Part shown: piece by piece, positions 10,342 to 17,806 of the stretch
Numbering within the stretch: position 1 is the first letter of the stretch
Layout: every line of letters begins with the position of its first letter
Assembly (NCBI RefSeq): GCF_003337355.1
Contig: NZ_QPJW01000001.1
Location: 1-64,000, forward strand
Direction of reading: 5' to 3'
Source: Fontibacillus phaseoli
GTDB lineage: Bacteria; Bacillota; Bacilli; Paenibacillales; Paenibacillaceae
DNA length: 64,000 nucleotides
The notes under the pieces: generated by a model
What the model was told of the DNA's origin: nothing
The model's database searches: none
What the model saw: only the letters and a program-made list of their open reading frames with translations
Position numbers and translations under genes: made by a program

Positions 10342-10734
10342 TTACTTTTTGTTCAAATTCACTCCGAAAACCCCGCCGATGGCCCCCAGCACCAATGCGG
10401 GCACGACCAATGCCAACTCGCCAAGCCCAAGTGAATTGTCCAAGGCCAAAAAGCTGATCAAGAGCAGTAAAATTCCATAAATCAGACCCGTAATCGATCC
10501 CTGGTACAACCCTTTCTGTTTGGCACGCTTTCCGGACACGACCCCACCGGCGAGTAAGGAGGCTCCATGGACAATGTAAGTGTACAACGACAGATTTTCT
10601 TCCTCCAAAATGTTGGACTGCAAAAGCAAGGACAAGACAAAAGCCCCGATCATCATCCAGAAAAAAGCATACCATAAACCGGATAAGGTGGGATGGGATA
10701 GTCCGAAAGAACCCAAACGTCGAATGAAATGCAT
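10342..10734 (-). CDS. TIGR04086-family (YrzE-like) membrane protein
   Basis: This is a small integral membrane protein of unknown function. The 130-residue product has four hydrophobic segments, glycine-rich and well spaced (WYAFFWMMIGAFVLSLLL, LLAGGVVSGKRAK, LIYGILLLLISFLAL, VVPALVLGAIGGVFGV). It matches the pattern of B. subtilis YrzE, which lies in the same position beside yajC. ATG 10734 follows GGAGG; the open frame continues upstream without a plausible start. Confidence 0.75.
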   Translation of the reverse strand: MHFIRRLGSFGLSHPTLSGLWYAFFWMMIGAFVLSLLLQSNILEEENLSLYTYIVHGASLLAGGVVSGKRAKQKGLYQGSITGLIYGILLLLISFLALDNSLGLGELALVVPALVLGAIGGVFGVNLNKK

Positions 10735-10908
10735 AAGTGATCCTCCATTCAAGTCTTGATATCCCATTTTATGGCCAAGCTTCTGGCGATATGACAGAAA
10801 TAACATAATTTTAGGAATATATTGTTTGGCATGGAATGTGATGACCGGGGCCAGAATACCAGTACACCCTTGACTTATTAGAACGACATTGCAGGGAGGG
10901 GATAAGCT

Positions 10909-11640
10909 GTGGTGGCACACCTGTCGGTTATGGTTTTCCGTACGCTGCTCATGTATGTGATGGTGTTTCTGGTTATGAGAATCATGGGAAAAAGAGAAAT
11001 CGGCCAACTGTCCATTTTTGACCTCGTTATATCCATCATGGTTGCCGAAATTGCGGTCATTGTCCTGGAGGATCAAAATCGCCCGTTGTATGACGGTATC
11101 GTACCGATGATCATTTTGCTGCTGATTCAACTCGGCATCGCCATATTGTCTCTCCGCTTCCGCAAGCTTCGACTTTGGTTCGACGGCAAACCCAGCGTAA
11201 TTATACGCAATGGAGATATCAATCAAGAGGAGATGAAAAAGCAACGCTATAACTTGGATGATCTCCTCATGCAGTTGCGTTCGAAAAATATAGATAGCAT
11301 TGCAGATGTGGAATTTGCGGTGCTTGAAACCAGCGGGCAGCTCAGTGTCTTGCCAAAAGAACAGAATGAAAGTCCTGAGGACACACCTTCCGGCAACGCC
11401 TATAAGAAGCGGGAATCGGCATTGTCAGCTCTGGTACCTAAAGTAAAATATGAAGCCCTCCCTTTACCGCTTATTCTGGATGGGAAGGTGGATGACAATA
11501 ATCTGATGCAAATCGGAAAAAACCGGTTTTGGTTAAAGAATCAAATTCGATCCAAGGGGATTTATGATTTTAAGGATGTATTCTTTTGTTCTATCGATCA
11601 TAAAGGAAGGCTCTATATCAACTCCAAAAACTCCACTTGA
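10909..11640 (+). CDS. DUF421-family membrane protein (YrbG/YetF-like)
   Basis: DUF421 proteins have an N-terminal membrane part and a cytoplasmic C-terminal domain; their role is not established. The 243-residue product has about three membrane helices, with the signature RIMGKREIGQLSIFDLV and MVAEIAV near residue 45, then the soluble domain with RYNLDDLLMQLRSKNI. The start is GTG 10909 with GGGAGGG eight bases upstream. The gene ends three bases before the spoVB stop codon on the other strand. B. subtilis YrbG holds the same place. Confidence 0.85.
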   Translation: MVAHLSVMVFRTLLMYVMVFLVMRIMGKREIGQLSIFDLVISIMVAEIAVIVLEDQNRPLYDGIVPMIILLLIQLGIAILSLRFRKLRLWFDGKPSVIIRNGDINQEEMKKQRYNLDDLLMQLRSKNIDSIADVEFAVLETSGQLSVLPKEQNESPEDTPSGNAYKKRESALSALVPKVKYEALPLPLILDGKVDDNNLMQIGKNRFWLKNQIRSKGIYDFKDVFFCSIDHKGRLYINSKNST

Positions 11641-11643
11641 AGC

Positions 11644-13248
11644 TTACCCCCGGAACCATCTGCGAAGAATCGGGATGCGTCTGATGTCGTGCAGATCGAT
11701 CACCCCCATGATCCCGGCAAGAAGAACATAAAGAACCGTTGATACGAAGGCTGCGGAAATGAATTGTAGCCAGAGGCTATCGCTGAATGCAAAATGATTA
11801 TAAAGATAGGCAGCCGCTCCGGCCATAATGACCATTCCGCAGCAAACCTTCATTATATCAAATAACGGAAGACGATAGTGGATCGTTCGGTACACGCTGT
11901 ATCCGTGCAATAAAGTTACAATTACAAAATTTACAATGATTGCCAAGATCGCACCATAGATGCCGAATTCGGGATTGGAAGCCAAGTAGAAAATTAAGAC
12001 GATCTTTATGACGGCTCCGATCAAGGTATTGATCAATGCCCGCCCGGGTTTATCCAGGGCCTGCAAAGTTGCCTGAAGAGGAGCTTGGACGTAAAGAAAA
12101 AGAGCGAACGGCGCCATGATTTTCAGCATTCCTGCAATCTCACCGTTGTTATAAATGAGTAAACAGAGCGGCTCTGCCAATACATACATAATGGCTGCAA
12201 ATGGCGCGCCGGTGACCAGCGCTAACCGGATTGACTGGTGCAGTCGCAGGTGAATAGTCTTCATATCGCCCCTCGCCTGAGCATCCGCAAGCGAAGGAAC
12301 CAACGAAACGGCAAGGGAGGACGTGAGTGCCCCAGGCAGGAGAAGAAGCGGGATAATCATCCCTTGAAGCGCTCCGTACTGGGAAGTTGCCACGGCGGTG
12401 GCAATCCCGGCGATGGCCAGGCTTTGTGCGGTTGTGATTGATTCCAGCAAATAGGACATGGACCCCACCAACCGGCCGCCGGTGACAGGGATGGCTATCC
12501 GCATAATTCTGCGGAACATAGACAAGAACGGCAATGTGTCCTTGGAAGGGAGCGCATTGGAGGGATCGGAACCTTTAGGGACTGGATCGGAACCCGGACC
12601 GAAGCTATTCTCCCGCCGCCGAAGCAGCCTGTATTGCCAGAGCAGAACCGCCAGGCCGACGACCTCACCTGCTGCAACCCCCAGCATGGCTCCGGCTGCG
12701 GCATACTCGATGCCCATAGGAAGCAACAGATAGGAAAACCACAGGACGCAGATGATCCGGGCTATCGTCTCCAAAATCGAGGAGACGGCCGAAGGAATCA
12801 TGTCCTGTTTACCTTGAAAATATCCGCGGTATACCGAAGAGATGGAGACGATGGCAATCATCGGGCTCATGGCAACGAAGGTTTGATATACCCGGGTGTC
12901 GGTCAATATGTAACGACTGGCCAGCGGAGCGCCTGCTATACACAACACGGTAAATAATATTCCGGCTCCCGCAGCAAAAATCAGGCTCGTCCGCAGAACG
13001 TTTTTCGAGCGTTCCGGATTTCCGGCCGATTCCGCTTCGGCAACCAGTTTGGCTACAGCCAAGGGGATCCCCCCGGAAATGATCGTGACCAGAACAAGAA
13101 AAAATGGGTATCCAAGCTGATAAAGTCCAACGCCTTCCGATCCGATGATCCGGGGCAACAGAATCCGGGGGATGAACCCGAGAATGCGGTTGACGATACC
13201 GGCGGCCAGCAGAATCATGGTGCCTTGGATAAAGGTTTGTTTGTTCAA
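11644..13248 (-). CDS. spoVB: Stage V sporulation protein B, MOP-family flippase
   Basis: SpoVB belongs to the MurJ/MOP exporter superfamily and is needed for spore cortex synthesis, probably flipping a lipid-linked cortex precursor. The ~534-residue protein has about 14 membrane helices and begins LNKQTFIQGTMILLAAGIVNRIL, with the family stretch GFIPRILLPRIIGSEGVGLY. I chose TTG 13248 because GAGAGGGA precedes it; the longer frame to 13335 adds residues without a ribosome site. An internal loop near residue 230 is rich in Asp, Pro and Ser. It is divergent from comN. Confidence 0.9.
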   Translation of the reverse strand: MNKQTFIQGTMILLAAGIVNRILGFIPRILLPRIIGSEGVGLYQLGYPFFLVLVTIISGGIPLAVAKLVAEAESAGNPERSKNVLRTSLIFAAGAGILFTVLCIAGAPLASRYILTDTRVYQTFVAMSPMIAIVSISSVYRGYFQGKQDMIPSAVSSILETIARIICVLWFSYLLLPMGIEYAAAGAMLGVAAGEVVGLAVLLWQYRLLRRRENSFGPGSDPVPKGSDPSNALPSKDTLPFLSMFRRIMRIAIPVTGGRLVGSMSYLLESITTAQSLAIAGIATAVATSQYGALQGMIIPLLLLPGALTSSLAVSLVPSLADAQARGDMKTIHLRLHQSIRLALVTGAPFAAIMYVLAEPLCLLIYNNGEIAGMLKIMAPFALFLYVQAPLQATLQALDKPGRALINTLIGAVIKIVLIFYLASNPEFGIYGAILAIIVNFVIVTLLHGYSVYRTIHYRLPLFDIMKVCCGMVIMAGAAAYLYNHFAFSDSLWLQFISAAFVSTVLYVLLAGIMGVIDLHDIRRIPILRRWFRG

Positions 13249-13417
13249 AATGGTTCCCTCTCTCCCGAAAGAAGCGATATAACCAACAAGACTAGCAGTT
13301 GTTACTAAAGATATGCTGGACCTGTCCCGATTCATGCCTTGTCTTTTTATAGTTCGTATGCAGGAATCATAATAATAAGGTAGAATGTATTAAGACGGGG
13401 AGACGGAAGGAGGCATC

Positions 13418-13678
13418 ATGATGGCTGAAGACGAAATGGGCGAGCAGGAGTTTAATGAAGCGATCGAAAGCTTATGCCGGAGCAAAGCGGAAGAGTTCCG
13501 GTTACTCGGATACGAACAGGTTACCGGGCCCGACATCTGGGATTGCGTCAGCCAGAAATACGAGAAGAACGGCATCCCGCCTTTGTATCAGCTAGTAAAT
13601 GATATCCTTTCATTAAAAACAACCCAGTTTATGAATTTCATGACGATTTCCGCATATCGTGGATCCCGATTCGATTGA
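13418..13678 (+). CDS. comN: Post-transcriptional regulator ComN (YrzD)
   Basis: ComN controls comE mRNA post-transcriptionally in B. subtilis. The 86-residue product has the family feel of a small helical protein (FNEAIESLCRSKAEEFRLLGYEQVTG, DIWDCVSQKYEK). GGAAGGAGG precedes the ATG. It lies beside spoVB, as in B. subtilis. The only support is similarity and context. Confidence 0.75.
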   Translation: MMAEDEMGEQEFNEAIESLCRSKAEEFRLLGYEQVTGPDIWDCVSQKYEKNGIPPLYQLVNDILSLKTTQFMNFMTISAYRGSRFD

Positions 13679-13693
13679 AAGGGGTCTTTTTTG
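13661..13693 (+). terminator. Terminator overlapping the comN stop codon
   Basis: GATCCC pairs with GGGGTC around the comN stop codon, followed by TTTTTT. Confidence 0.6.
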
Positions 13694-13740
13694 TGGTGGA
13701 ATAATGAGATTGATGAATCAAAACGACAATATTTGATAAA

Positions 13741-13769
13741 TTGACGGTCTTTTCATGCATAGCTATAAT
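13741..13769 (+). promoter_or_regulatory. Sigma-A promoter for the secD-like/secD/secF unit
   Basis: TTGACG (13741-13746) and a perfect TATAAT (13764-13769) are separated by 17 bases. The first gene starts 38 bases further on. Confidence 0.85.
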
Positions 13770-13806
13770 AGGAATATTGAGAATTGAAAGGGGAAAAGAG
13801 TATCGG

Positions 13807-14505
13807 ATGAAAAGGATCTTCGCATCCATAACCGTCATGATCGTTATCATGGGCATCGCAATCACAGCCTGCTCATCCCCAGGCCCGCAAAACAGCGATT
13901 CTTCCGGACTTGATCATAAAGAGGGTTTCGTGATTACTTATGAGGCAACGCCGATGGAAAGCGGGGCTCCGGTAACCAAAGAAGCGCTGATCATGACGGT
14001 CCAGAGTCTTGAGATGAGAGCCGAAGTGCTAGGTTTAAGCAAACCTGAAATAAGGGTTGTTGGAACAAAGCGGATCCGCGTCAGATTGGCGGATGTTACG
14101 GACGAGGACGAAGTCCGAAGGCGGTTGGGAGAACCGGCTTTACTTACTTTTCGAAGTAAAGACGGTACGGAGACATCAGCCGCTGAGTATAACGTCATTG
14201 AAATGACCGGAGCGGATCTCATTAAAGAAGGAACGGAATTGGTATTTAACCAGATGAATGAACCTATGGTAGTCATTGAATTCAAGAGCAAGGAAAATCT
14301 GGCGGAGCTGACGGAGCGTCTGCTCGGTCAGCCGCTGGGGATCTTTATGGACGATAGATTGATTTCGGAGCCGATAATTCAGGGCGTTCTTACAGATGGA
14401 CACGCCTCCATTTCCGTAGGAGGAGATCTGCAAGATGCAAAGGATTTGTGCGATCTGATCAATCTGGGAGCCTTGCCTCTGAAACTTACAGAGATTGAAA
14501 ACTGA
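13807..14505 (+). CDS. SecD-P1-like lipoprotein (truncated tandem paralogue of SecD)
   Basis: The 232-residue product aligns by eye along its length with the first ~230 residues of the SecD gene that follows, sharing EATPM, LTFRSKDGTE, RLLGQPL, FMxD and NLGALPLKLTE. It stops where SecD enters its second membrane segment, so it has the extracytoplasmic P1 domain but no translocase helices. The N-terminus differs: IAITAC forms a lipobox, predicting a lipid-anchored protein. The SecD motif LDLKGG is altered to LDHKEG. The ribosome site and first codons are duplicated too. Its function is unknown; it could modulate SecDF or be drifting. Confidence 0.85.
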   Translation: MKRIFASITVMIVIMGIAITACSSPGPQNSDSSGLDHKEGFVITYEATPMESGAPVTKEALIMTVQSLEMRAEVLGLSKPEIRVVGTKRIRVRLADVTDEDEVRRRLGEPALLTFRSKDGTETSAAEYNVIEMTGADLIKEGTELVFNQMNEPMVVIEFKSKENLAELTERLLGQPLGIFMDDRLISEPIIQGVLTDGHASISVGGDLQDAKDLCDLINLGALPLKLTEIEN

Positions 14506-14524
14506 AAGGGGAAATAAGTACGGG

Positions 14525-15778
14525 ATGAAAAGAATCATCGCATTCATAACCGTCGTGGTTGTCTCTGTCGGCATTATGGCCTGGTCAACCCCCGGCTTGC
14601 TGAACAATGTACATCTCGGCCTTGATTTAAAAGGCGGATTTGAGATTTTGTATGAAGCGACGCCGATGGAAGGCGGAGCAAAAGTATCCAAGGAGTCATT
14701 ACTCAAGACAGCCCAAAGCCTTGAAGAACGGGCAAACAAACTGGGGACCAGCGAACCTGAGGTTACGACCGAAGGCACGAACCGCATTCGTCTCAAACTG
14801 GCTGGCGTAACGGACGAAGCCGAAGTCCGCAAACAAATGAAAGAACCGGCTTCGCTCACTTTCCGCAGTAAAGACGGAACGGAGAAGACCGCCGACGAAT
14901 ACAACAAAATCGAAATGATCGGTACGGACTTTACAGAAAATGGGGCCAAACTGGAATTTGGCCAGATGAGTGAACCCCTCGTTAGTATCAAAGTAAAGAG
15001 TAAAGACAAATTTGCCGAAGTGACCAAGCGTTTACTCGGTCAACCGCTGGCGATCTTTATGAATGATACATTGGTCTCCGACCCTGTGGTACAGGCTGTC
15101 CTCACGGACGGAACCGCCTCGATCAGCGTGGGCGGCGATCTTGATAAAGCCAAGGAACTGAGAGATCAAATCAACCTAGGCGCCCTGCCGCTCAAGCTTA
15201 CCGAGAAATACTCGCAGAGCGTCGGCGCAACGCTAGGGAAGCAATCGCTAGACCAAACCATTGAAGCCGGCTTGATTGCCTCGGTGTTCATTTTGTTGTT
15301 CATGGTCGGTATGTACCGGGTTCCCGGTCTGGTGGCCGCATTTACTCTGATCGTTCATACTTGGCTGCTCATTCTAGTGTTTGTATGGGCTGACTTCACC
15401 TTGACTTTGCCGGGGATCGCGGCATTCATTCTCGGGATCGGGATGGCCGTGGATGCCAATATCATTACCAACGAACGGATCCATGAAGAAATGCGGACCG
15501 GTAAAAGCATCATGTCCGCCGTCAAAGCCGGGGACAAGCATTCTTTGCGCACCGTACTGGACTCGAATATTACGACCATCATCGTTGCGGCTGTCATGTA
15601 CTGGTTCGGGACCGGTGCCGTCAAAGGCTTTGCGCTTGTCCTGATTGTGGAAATCGTGCTCAGTATCGCTACGAATGTTTACCTCTCCCGTTGGCTTCTA
15701 AACCTGCTGGTTAAGGCAGGGAAATTGTCGAAGCCGAAATACTTCGGTGTAAAGGAGAGTGAAATCCGTGAGCTTTAA
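14525..15778 (+). CDS. secD: Protein translocase subunit SecD
   Basis: SecD works with SecF to use proton motive force in late steps of Sec export. The 417-residue product has an N-terminal helix, motif LDLKGG near residue 36, the P1 domain, and from about residue 245 a five-helix RND domain with FILGIGMAVDANIITNERI and GTGAVKGFALVL. It starts at ATG 14525 after GAAAGGGG. It overlaps secF by 11 bases. B. subtilis has one fused SecDF; here the two are separate genes. Confidence 0.95.
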   Translation: MKRIIAFITVVVVSVGIMAWSTPGLLNNVHLGLDLKGGFEILYEATPMEGGAKVSKESLLKTAQSLEERANKLGTSEPEVTTEGTNRIRLKLAGVTDEAEVRKQMKEPASLTFRSKDGTEKTADEYNKIEMIGTDFTENGAKLEFGQMSEPLVSIKVKSKDKFAEVTKRLLGQPLAIFMNDTLVSDPVVQAVLTDGTASISVGGDLDKAKELRDQINLGALPLKLTEKYSQSVGATLGKQSLDQTIEAGLIASVFILLFMVGMYRVPGLVAAFTLIVHTWLLILVFVWADFTLTLPGIAAFILGIGMAVDANIITNERIHEEMRTGKSIMSAVKAGDKHSLRTVLDSNITTIIVAAVMYWFGTGAVKGFALVLIVEIVLSIATNVYLSRWLLNLLVKAGKLSKPKYFGVKESEIREL

Positions 15779-16670
15779 TAAAAACGTGAAAAGCTTCAAT
15801 TTTGTTCATATAAGTAAATACTGCTACATGGTCTCGATCGCATTGACGATCATCGGGATCATTTGCCTGTCCTTGTTCGGATTGAATTACAGCGTTGATT
15901 TCCGAGCCGGTTCCAATGTGGATATTACGACTTCCCAAAAGCTGACGGAGGAACAGATCCATCCGGTTCTGGAAAAACTCGGCATTGCGGAAGGGACATT
16001 GGTAAGTCCGGGCGATGACCGTATGACTATCCGCTTCACTAATGTTCTTAACGAGGATCATGAATCCCAGTTGAAACAGGAAATTACGAAGCTTGACGAG
16101 TCGGCTTCGTTTGAAGTCAATACAGTGGATCCCGAAATGGCGAAGGAATTGGCCAGAAATGCCATCTATGCCGTGCTGATTTCTTGCCTTGGCATTATCA
16201 TCTATGTCAGTATCCGGTTTGAATGGCGCTTCGCGGTGGCTGCGATCGTATCTTTGCTGCATGACGCTTTCTTGGTCGTCGCGGTTTTCTCCATTTTCCG
16301 CTTCGAAGTCGATCTGACATTCATTATTGCCGTTTTAACCATCATCGGTTACTCCATTAATGACACGATCGTTATCTTTGACCGGATTCGCGAAAACTTG
16401 CGTTTCAGCAAGCTGAAGTCGACAAGCGATTTGGCCGATCTCGTGAACAAAAGTATATCCCAGACGATTATGCGGTCCATTTACACCGCTTTGACGGTCT
16501 TTATCGCCGCGTTCTTCCTGTTCTTGCTTGGCGGGGAGTCGATCCGGATGTTCTCGCTGGCTATGGTCATCGGGCTTCTGTTCGGCGCATATTCAACTAT
16601 TTTCATCGCCAGCCCGCTGTGGTTCGTTCTTAAGAGCAAACAAAAAAATAAGCCGGCCAAAGCATCCTAA
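15768..16670 (+). CDS. secF: Protein translocase subunit SecF
   Basis: SecF is the partner of SecD. The 300-residue product has the expected N-terminal helix, the motif NYSVDFRAGSNVDI, a short periplasmic domain and five helices carrying IIGYSINDTIVIFDRIREN and LLFGAYSTIFIASPLWF. GTG 15768 follows AAAGGAG by ten bases; a GTG at 15759 is too close. The overlap with secD implies coupled translation. Confidence 0.95.
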   Translation: MSFNKNVKSFNFVHISKYCYMVSIALTIIGIICLSLFGLNYSVDFRAGSNVDITTSQKLTEEQIHPVLEKLGIAEGTLVSPGDDRMTIRFTNVLNEDHESQLKQEITKLDESASFEVNTVDPEMAKELARNAIYAVLISCLGIIIYVSIRFEWRFAVAAIVSLLHDAFLVVAVFSIFRFEVDLTFIIAVLTIIGYSINDTIVIFDRIRENLRFSKLKSTSDLADLVNKSISQTIMRSIYTALTVFIAAFFLFLLGGESIRMFSLAMVIGLLFGAYSTIFIASPLWFVLKSKQKNKPAKAS

Positions 16671-16710
16671 AAACCTATATAAGGCCATTTTGCCTTTTGT
16701 TTGGCATGGT

Positions 16711-16741
16711 AGAGCCGCGTCGAAATGGACGCGGCTTTACG
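16711..16741 (+). terminator. Hairpin after secF
   Basis: GCCGCGTC pairs with GACGCGGC around GAAATG, followed only by TTTAC. The T run is weak. Confidence 0.45.
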
Positions 16742-16811
16742 ATTCTATATGTTAATAGCTCATAGCATTAATTTGCAGGGATTTTTTAAAAAGTGCTTCA
16801 GGAGGATTCAT

Positions 16812-17771
16812 ATGTCACGCGAACAAGCCGCTCCAGCCGCTTCCGCTGATTGGCTCGGCATTGCCAATCATATTGTCTTGGCCGCTTTCAAGGGCACGGT
16901 GGGTCTGCTGTTTGACAGCCGGGCTTTGCTGGCTGACGCTTTGTATTCGGCTTCAGATGCAGCTGCGATGGTGTCGGATAAACTCAAATTTAACCGGCAA
17001 TCCATGAAAGGAAAAATGACTCATTCGAGATCTTTACCTGGAGGGGTTAAAGAGCCGCTGCTGGTTATTTTCCTGTCCGTTTTTTTGCTGATGGGAAGCT
17101 TCCAGATGGGCATCTCTTCGATTGCCGCTGTTTCAAAAGGAGAACTTGTCCCGCCGGGCTATATGGCCGGGGTCGCCATTGTAATATCCATAGCTCTTAA
17201 AGAAGCACTGTTTCAATATCAGTATCGCCAAGCGCGGAAACAGTCGGGAGAGCATACGCGATTTCTCATTGAAACACACCGTTATTCCTGGTATTCATCT
17301 GTCGCCGTCTTGATCGGCGTGTTTGGTACGATGACCGGACAAGCGATGGAATTGCCGGTTTTGCTCTATCTGGATCCGGTTGTAGCGCTGTTTGTGGCAT
17401 GCCTGGTGCTTTGGCGGGTATACCGGATGGTGCGCGGATCCGTATACGGCTCTTTGATTTCCGTAATTCAGGAGGAAGACGCCACGCGCTTTATCGAAAC
17501 CGTCCAAAGGGTGCATGGAGTCATTACCGTAGACGAGTTGATAGCTCAGGAAAACGGTCATTATGTGACGATAGCGGCTAGAATCAGCGTGAATCCCCGA
17601 ATTACCGTCATGGAAGCGAATGAAATCGCGAGCCGGGCGAAAGTACTGCTCATGAACCGTTTCTCACATATCAGTGACGTGAGCATTCAAGTGTTGCCCT
17701 ATGATCCCGGTTATCCTTATAAAAGTAACTGCGAGGGGTCCGGCGAAGACTTGCCAACCTTAATCCAGTAG
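16812..17771 (+). CDS. CDF-family membrane protein with degenerate metal site
   Basis: CDF proteins export divalent metals by proton antiport. The 319-residue product has about six helices and a C-terminal cytoplasmic domain with the fold's usual EANEIASRAKVLLMNRF stretch. The second helix reads LLADALYSASD where active members have H/D-x-x-x-D, and the fifth reads THRYSWYSS where H-x-x-x-D is expected, so a Tyr and a Trp replace two of four ligands. AGGAGG precedes ATG 16812. It sits between secF and recJ. It may not transport Zn/Mn conventionally. Confidence 0.8.
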   Translation: MSREQAAPAASADWLGIANHIVLAAFKGTVGLLFDSRALLADALYSASDAAAMVSDKLKFNRQSMKGKMTHSRSLPGGVKEPLLVIFLSVFLLMGSFQMGISSIAAVSKGELVPPGYMAGVAIVISIALKEALFQYQYRQARKQSGEHTRFLIETHRYSWYSSVAVLIGVFGTMTGQAMELPVLLYLDPVVALFVACLVLWRVYRMVRGSVYGSLISVIQEEDATRFIETVQRVHGVITVDELIAQENGHYVTIAARISVNPRITVMEANEIASRAKVLLMNRFSHISDVSIQVLPYDPGYPYKSNCEGSGEDLPTLIQ

Positions 17772-17806
17772 TAATATTGGGCGGTCGAGAAAGAAGGTGT
17801 GTAATT

